Shown here in pieces: positions 59,516 through 64,000 of a stretch of DNA of 64,000 bases; positions within the stretch are counted from its first letter, which is position 1, and every line of letters begins with the position of its first letter. Source of the DNA: Streptomyces sp. V2I9 (GTDB lineage Bacteria > Actinomycetota > Actinomycetes > Streptomycetales > Streptomycetaceae); NCBI RefSeq assembly GCF_030817475.1, contig NZ_JAUSZJ010000002.1, positions 3,982,626-4,046,625 of the forward strand, read 5' to 3'. Below the pieces are notes generated by a model. The model did not search any database, was not told the DNA's origin, and was given only the letters and a program-made list of their open reading frames with translations. The position numbers and the translations under genes are program-made.

Positions 59516-60672
59516 TGCGGCTGAACGGAACGTACGGGCTCGTGTGCGCGGCCTGGTACCCGTCGGAGAGGCAGACCGTCGAGGAGGCGCTGGCCGCCGG
59601 GGACGTGGACCGGCGCACCGCCGCCGACCTCGGGTACACGGCGCTGCCGGTCAGCGCGGACACCGCGCCGCCGGACATGGCCGTGGCCGCCGGACGGCGC
59701 GTGCTGGAGCGGGGCGACTGCCCGGCGCGGACGCTGTCGATGGTGCTGCACGCGAGCGTGCACCATCAGGGGCACGACGCGTGGTCGGCGCCCCACTACA
59801 TCGCCGACCGGCTGGGCGCGCACCACGCGGTGCCGATCGGACTGCTCCAGCAGTGCAACGGCGGAGCCATCGGCATCGAGCTGGCCGTCACCCGGCTCCA
59901 GGGCGACCCGCAGGCCGGGCCGGCCCTGGTGACCACCGGCGACCGGTTCCTCATGCCGAGCTGGCACCGCTGGCGCACCGACTACGGCATGGCCGCGGGC
60001 GACGCGGGCACGGCGGTGCTGGTGCACCGCGGCGGCGAACTGCCCTCGGACCTCACCCTGCACGCCCTGGCGACCACCGTGGCGTCCGAGCTGGAGGTCA
60101 TGCACCGGGGCGAGGACGAGCTGAACGCGGACCCGCTCGGACACGGCCCGATGATCGACGTCCGGCGTCCCAAGCGGCACTTCGTGCGGTACGTCGGCGT
60201 CGACCACTTCACCAAGCTCGCGCACGACCGCATCCGGGGAGCCGTCTCCGAAGCGCTCGCCGCCTGCGGCCTCGCGCCGGACGATCCGCGGCTGCGGCAC
60301 GCCGTGCTGCCGCGGCTGGGCTCCAAGGCGATGGCGGAGGCGTACGCACCGCCCCTGGCGGAGTCCGTCGCAGCGCCGCTGCTGGACCTCGGGCGGGCCA
60401 CCGGCCACCTGGGGGCCGGCGACCTGAACGCCTCGCTCGCCGACCTCGCGCACGGCGACCGGCTGGAGCCGGGGCAGTACGCCCTCGTGCTGAACGGCGG
60501 TGGTGGGTTCACCTTCACCGCGGCCGTGGTCAGCCGCCCCGGGCCCGCCGCCCGGACCGGGCGGGCCGGGGAGAGCCGGGCCGGGGCCGGGGAGAACCCG
60601 GCCGCGACCGAAGAGACCTCCGGGCGGAGACCCGCCCGGACCACCGATCCATCGACAGGAGAACCGACATGA
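59515..60672 (+). CDS. KASIII-like thiolase-fold enzyme with atypical active site
   Basis: 385 residues. A ketoacyl-ACP synthase III-like protein with the nucleophile at C114 (LLQQCNGGAIGIELA). The usual FabH motif HQANxR is missing (the region reads LPRLGSKAMAEAY) and GNTxxAS is replaced by TGHLGAGDLNASL, which places H298 near the site. This resembles KASIII-like acyltransferases of the CerJ type and DpsC relatives more than condensing FabH. The last 45 residues are a low-complexity Ala/Arg/Gly tail. Start and stop overlap both neighbours (ATGA). It could load the starter unit or transfer an acyl group to the product. Confidence 0.88.
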   Translation: MRLNGTYGLVCAAWYPSERQTVEEALAAGDVDRRTAADLGYTALPVSADTAPPDMAVAAGRRVLERGDCPARTLSMVLHASVHHQGHDAWSAPHYIADRLGAHHAVPIGLLQQCNGGAIGIELAVTRLQGDPQAGPALVTTGDRFLMPSWHRWRTDYGMAAGDAGTAVLVHRGGELPSDLTLHALATTVASELEVMHRGEDELNADPLGHGPMIDVRRPKRHFVRYVGVDHFTKLAHDRIRGAVSEALAACGLAPDDPRLRHAVLPRLGSKAMAEAYAPPLAESVAAPLLDLGRATGHLGAGDLNASLADLAHGDRLEPGQYALVLNGGGGFTFTAAVVSRPGPAARTGRAGESRAGAGENPAATEETSGRRPARTTDPSTGEPT

Positions 60673-60911
60673 ACGACGTCCAGGACCGCTTCTACTCCCT
60701 GCTCAGCGCGAAGATCGGCGTGGAGACCGAGTCGCTCACCGAGGACACCACCCTCGAATCCCTCGACCTCGACTCGCTCCTGCTCGTCGAGGTCAGCGTC
60801 GCCGTGGAGAAGGAGTTCGGCGTGGTGCTCGACGAGCTCCAGCTCGCGCCCGAGCGCACCGTGGGAGAGGTCCTCGGCACCCTCGACGGCCAGCTCGAGG
60901 CGGCTTCGTGA
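60669..60911 (+). CDS. Acyl carrier protein
   Basis: 80 residues. Phosphopantetheine attachment serine S36 in the motif LDLDSLLLVEV; acidic throughout, four-helix ACP fold length. It overlaps the preceding gene (ATGA) and the next (GTGA). The ACP is a dedicated carrier for the pathway in this operon rather than the housekeeping fatty-acid ACP, which normally sits with fabD/fabH/fabF. Confidence 0.93.
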   Translation: MNDVQDRFYSLLSAKIGVETESLTEDTTLESLDLDSLLLVEVSVAVEKEFGVVLDELQLAPERTVGEVLGTLDGQLEAAS

Positions 60912-62146
60912 CCGCCGGACGCCGTGGCCGCTTCGATGTGGCCGTCACCGGACTGGGGCTCATCACACCGGCCGGTACCGGGGTGAAGGCCAACGTGGCC
61001 CGGATCTGGGAAGGACGGTCCACCGCGACCAGGAGTCCCGGACTGGAGGGCATGGCGGTCGACTTCTCCTGCCGGGTCGAGGACTTCGACCCGGCGGCGG
61101 AGCTCGGCCGGCGTACGGCGCTGCGGATGGACCGGGTCAGCCAGCTCGGCGTCACCGCCGCGCGGCTGGCCGTGTCGGACGCCGGCCTCGACCCGCAGGT
61201 CTGGGACGGGGCCAGGGTCGCCGTGGTGATCGGCACCTCGTTCGGCGGCTCCGCCAGCTTCGAGCGCGAGCACGAGACCTATCTGAGCAGTGGCCCCACC
61301 GTGGTCTCGCCGCAGCTCATGGTGACGGCGCCGGTCAATATGACGGCCGGTCACATCGCCATGGACTGCCAGGCGTTGGGTCCCAACCAGGTGGTGTCGA
61401 CCGCGTGCGCCTCCGGCACCACCGCCATCGGCATCGGCCGGATGCTGCTGGAGGCCGGACTCTGCGACGTGGTGCTGGCCGGCGGTTCGGAGGCGGCGCT
61501 CACCCGTACCGGCATGGCGAGCCTGCACAAGATGGGCGCGCTCTCCCGGCGGGCCGAGGACCCGGCGGGCGCGTCCCGCCCGTTCGACGCGGACCGGGAC
61601 GGCTTCGTCGCCGGGGAGGGCGCCGGCGTCCTGGTGCTCGAACGGGTGGCCGACGCCCACGCCAGAGGGGCCAGGGTCCGCGCCAGGATCAGCGGCTTCG
61701 GCGCGTCGGCCGACGGCTTCCACGCCTCCGCCCCGCATCCGACGGGCGACGGGGCGGAGCGGGCGATGCGCGCCGCGCTGGCCGACGCCGGGCTCGGCCC
61801 GGCGGAGGTGGCGCACGTCAACGCGCACGGCACCTCGACGCCGAAGAACGACGTCACCGAGGCGGCCGTCATCCGGCGGGTCATCGGCGACCATCCCCTG
61901 GTCACCTCGACCAAGGGGGCGATCGGCCACCTGATCGGCGCCGCCGGAGCCGTCGAGGCCGCGTACACGGTGCTGGCGGTGGAGCAGGGCTCCGTACCGC
62001 CGACCGCGAACCTGGAGCGCCTCGACCCGCGGGTGGAGATCGACGTCGTCGCCGGGGCGCCGCGCAGCGCGACCATCGGTGCGGCGATGTCGAACTCCTT
62101 CGGGTTCGGCGGGCAGAACGCCGCCGTGGTGGTGACGGCGGCATGA
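60908..62146 (+). CDS. Beta-ketoacyl-ACP synthase II-type condensing enzyme
   Basis: 412 residues. Complete Cys-His-His triad: C167 in STACASGTTA, H307 in NAHGTSTPKND, H341 in KGAIGHLIGAAGA. Ends with SNSFGFGGQNAAVV. It is a stand-alone elongating ketosynthase of the FabF/type II PKS KS-alpha type, but no chain-length-factor partner follows, so it is more FabF-like. GTG overlaps the ACP stop, so the two are made together. Confidence 0.93.
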   Translation: MTAGRRGRFDVAVTGLGLITPAGTGVKANVARIWEGRSTATRSPGLEGMAVDFSCRVEDFDPAAELGRRTALRMDRVSQLGVTAARLAVSDAGLDPQVWDGARVAVVIGTSFGGSASFEREHETYLSSGPTVVSPQLMVTAPVNMTAGHIAMDCQALGPNQVVSTACASGTTAIGIGRMLLEAGLCDVVLAGGSEAALTRTGMASLHKMGALSRRAEDPAGASRPFDADRDGFVAGEGAGVLVLERVADAHARGARVRARISGFGASADGFHASAPHPTGDGAERAMRAALADAGLGPAEVAHVNAHGTSTPKNDVTEAAVIRRVIGDHPLVTSTKGAIGHLIGAAGAVEAAYTVLAVEQGSVPPTANLERLDPRVEIDVVAGAPRSATIGAAMSNSFGFGGQNAAVVVTAA

Positions 62147-62856
62147 CGCGCACCGGCCGCTCCGTCCTGGTGACCGGGGGGAACCGCGGTATCGGCCTCG
62201 CCATCGCCCGCGACCTGGCCGCTCAGGGCGACCGGGTGGCGGTCACCCACCACAGCACCGGTGCTCCCCCCGGCCTCTTCGGGGTGGCGTGCGACATCAC
62301 CGATCCCGAGGCGGTGGCGCGGCTGTTCGAGGAGGTGGCCGCCGAACAGGGGCCGGTGGAGGTGCTGGTGGCCAACGCCGGCATCACCCGCGACGCGCTC
62401 CTGCTGTCGATGGCCGACCACGCCGTGGACGAGGTGCTCGACACCAACCTGCGGGCGGTGATCCGGCTGGTCAAGCACGCGTCCCGCGGCATGCTCGCCG
62501 AGCGCTGGGGGCGGCTCGTGCTGGTCTCCTCCTCGGCCGCCTTCACGGGCTCGCCGGGCCAGACGAACTACGCGGCCGCCAAGGCCGGACTGGTCGGCAT
62601 GGCCCGCTCGCTGGCCTGGGAGCTGGGGCCGCGCGGCATCACCGTCAACGTCGTGGCCCCCGGACTGATCGACACCGACATGACCCGCGGCCTCAGCGAC
62701 GCCCGGCGCGAGCAGTTCCTGAGCCGGACACCGCTGGGCCGGCCCGGCAGGGCCGAGGAAGTGGCCGCCGCCGTCCGCTTCCTGGCGAGTGCCGAGGCCG
62801 GCTACGTGACCGGCGCGGTGCTGCCGGTGGGCGGCGGACTCGGCATGGGCATATGA
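62143..62856 (+). CDS. 3-oxoacyl-ACP reductase FabG-type SDR
   Basis: 237 residues. Short-chain dehydrogenase with cofactor motif TGGNRGIG (11-18), NAG at 78-80, catalytic serine near 131 and Y143/K147 in TNYAAAKAG, and the substrate/cofactor loop PGLIDTDMT. This is the FabG pattern, NADPH-dependent reduction of beta-ketoacyl-ACP. ATG overlaps the ketosynthase stop (ATGA). Confidence 0.92.
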   Translation: MTRTGRSVLVTGGNRGIGLAIARDLAAQGDRVAVTHHSTGAPPGLFGVACDITDPEAVARLFEEVAAEQGPVEVLVANAGITRDALLLSMADHAVDEVLDTNLRAVIRLVKHASRGMLAERWGRLVLVSSSAAFTGSPGQTNYAAAKAGLVGMARSLAWELGPRGITVNVVAPGLIDTDMTRGLSDARREQFLSRTPLGRPGRAEEVAAAVRFLASAEAGYVTGAVLPVGGGLGMGI

Positions 62857-62892
62857 CCACCCGTCAGGCAGTAGGAAGAAGAGGCTGAAACC

Positions 62893-63876
62893 ATGGCAAT
62901 CGGCGTGATATCGGTCGGCGCCCACCTTCCCGAACGCATCGTGGACAACCGGGAGATCGCCGCCTGGGCGGACGTCACCGAGGAGTGGGTCGCCGAGCGG
63001 ACCGGCATCCTTCAGCGGCGCTACGCCGCGGCCGGCGAGGCGACGTCCGACCTGGCGCTGCCCGCGGCCCGCGCGGCGCTCGACGAGGCCGGGCCGGAGG
63101 CCAGGGAACGGCTCGCCGCCCTGATCGTCGCCACCTGCACCCCCGACCACCCGCAGCCGTCGACGGCGGCGATCGTGCAGGCGGGTCTCGGTCTGCCGGC
63201 CCTGCCCGCCTTCGACGTCAACGCGGTGTGCAGCGGCTTCCTCTACGCGCTCACCGTCGCCAAGGGGCTGCTCCACGGGCAGCCCGGACAGTACGCCCTG
63301 GTGGTCGGGGCGGACCTGTTCTCCACGCTCATGGACCGCGGCGACCGCAAGACCGTCAGCCTCTTCGGCGACGGCGCGGGCGCGGTCGTGCTCGGCCCGG
63401 TGCCGGAGGGGTACGGCATCCACGGCAGCACCCTGCTGGCCAACGGCGAACTGCACGACTACGTGAAGGTCGAGGCCGGCGGCACCCGCACCCCGCTGGA
63501 CGAGCGGGCCCGAGCGGCGGGCGAGCACCTCTTCCGGATGGACGGCCGGGCCGTGCGGGAGTACGCGATGACCACGCTGCACAAGGTGGTCGGCCAGACT
63601 CTCGCGGAGTGCGGCGCCCGGATCGAGGACGTGGACCGCTTCGTCTTCCACCAGGCCAACACCCGGCTGCTGGAGTCCTTCGCGGCCGAGGCCGGTATCG
63701 ACCCGGCCAGGGTCGCCCTCACGGCGCCGAGCCTGGGCAACACCGCCGCCGCGTCGGTACCGCTGACGCTCCACCACACCCACCACGAACGGCCCCTGGA
63801 ACGCGGCGAGCGCGTCCTGCTGGCCTCCATCGGCGGTGGCATGACCGCCGCCGCCGCGCTCATGACCTGGTACTGA
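62893..63876 (+). CDS. Beta-ketoacyl-ACP synthase III (FabH type)
   Basis: 327 residues. Complete Cys-His-Asn triad: C113 in NAVCSGFLYAL, H253 in FHQANTRLLE, N283 in LGNTAAASVP. This one should be a true initiating condensing enzyme, joining an acyl-CoA starter to malonyl-ACP. AAGAAGAGG lies upstream of the ATG, about 36 bases after the reductase gene. Together with the ACP, KASII and reductase it gives most of a fatty-acid elongation cycle; dehydratase and enoyl reductase are not seen up to the window end. Confidence 0.93.
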   Translation: MAIGVISVGAHLPERIVDNREIAAWADVTEEWVAERTGILQRRYAAAGEATSDLALPAARAALDEAGPEARERLAALIVATCTPDHPQPSTAAIVQAGLGLPALPAFDVNAVCSGFLYALTVAKGLLHGQPGQYALVVGADLFSTLMDRGDRKTVSLFGDGAGAVVLGPVPEGYGIHGSTLLANGELHDYVKVEAGGTRTPLDERARAAGEHLFRMDGRAVREYAMTTLHKVVGQTLAECGARIEDVDRFVFHQANTRLLESFAAEAGIDPARVALTAPSLGNTAAASVPLTLHHTHHERPLERGERVLLASIGGGMTAAAALMTWY

Positions 63877-63893
63877 GGACGGAAGAGCACCCC

Positions 63894-64000
63894 ATGAGAC
63901 TCGACGGAACATCCGCCATCATCACGGGCGGCACACGTGGCCTCGGCCGCACCATCGCGGAGAGCTTCCTCGCCGAAGGCGCGAACGTCGTCTGCGCCGC
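63894..64000 (+). CDS. Short-chain dehydrogenase/reductase, 5' part only
   Basis: 35 codons before the window ends. MRLDGTSAIITGGTRGLGRT carries the TGGTRGLG cofactor motif of classical SDRs. It starts 18 bases after the KASIII stop with GGACGGAAGAG upstream and continues the operon. Substrate unknown; a second ketoreductase or a tailoring enzyme. Confidence 0.88.
   Translation, partial: MRLDGTSAIITGGTRGLGRTIAESFLAEGANVVCA

Overview
The window comes from a Streptomyces chromosome (or a very close actinomycete). The DNA is strongly GC-rich, most codons end in G or C, GTG starts and GTGA/ATGA start-stop overlaps are common, and the gene content is typical: a SARP regulator, MqnA/MqnC, a 14-gene nuo operon, an XRE/DUF397/ATPase trio, an AA10 chitin oxidase with a DasR-type operator, and an AfsA-like butyrolactone enzyme. 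No tRNA, rRNA, transposase, integrase, CRISPR array or plasmid origin was recognised.

Layout. 1-2.9 kb: a truncated SARP regulator, a MerR regulator and a cold-shock protein, all on the minus strand. 3.3-8.6 kb: mqnA, a membrane Ser/Thr kinase, mqnC and a degenerate amidohydrolase-like gene. 8.7-11.1 kb: a minus-strand unit of an ECF-type sigma factor, a single-pass membrane protein and a DUF3152 metzincin-like protein. 11.5-19 kb: menG, a GNAT acetyltransferase, a geranylgeranyl-reductase-family flavoprotein (MenJ-like), two MFS transporters (one of the Cmx chloramphenicol type), a CGNR zinc-finger regulator and small hypotheticals. 19.1-20.9 kb: a WhiJ-type regulatory trio. 21-21.9 kb: a secreted NlpC/P60 hydrolase. 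22.7-38.9 kb: the complete nuoA-N operon. 39-48.8 kb: recQ, Uma2, TPR, VOC, GPP34, fumarylacetoacetase, a CocE-type hydrolase and a long-chain polyprenyl diphosphate synthase. 49.1-58 kb: a LolA-like protein, TetR, a soluble kinase divergent from a SpoIIE-like pseudophosphatase, an RTX-repeat protein, an AA10 LPMO and a HAD phosphatase. 58.5-64 kb: the start of a biosynthetic cluster of AfsA-like enzyme, KASIII-like enzyme, ACP, KASII, ketoreductase, KASIII and an SDR cut by the window end.

How it fits together. Much of the first 49 kb serves respiration. MqnA and MqnC belong to the futalosine route to menaquinone, the polyprenyl synthase makes its side chain, MenG methylates it, the GGR flavoprotein may partly saturate it, and complex I (nuo) reduces it. 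The nuo promoter region carries a near-perfect Rex operator, which would link complex I expression to NADH/NAD+ balance.

Main points for a second look: a one-base insertion that breaks nuoD; a 16-bp AT-rich perfect palindrome made of rare codons near the start of nuoD; a rare-codon valley in nuoB between two iron-sulphur cysteines; a terminator-like hairpin in the cold-shock gene leader; a SpoIIE-family protein that has lost its metal-binding aspartates but kept its ATPase domain; and the terminal cluster, which looks like a dedicated mini fatty-acid synthase feeding an AfsA-type butenolide-forming enzyme.
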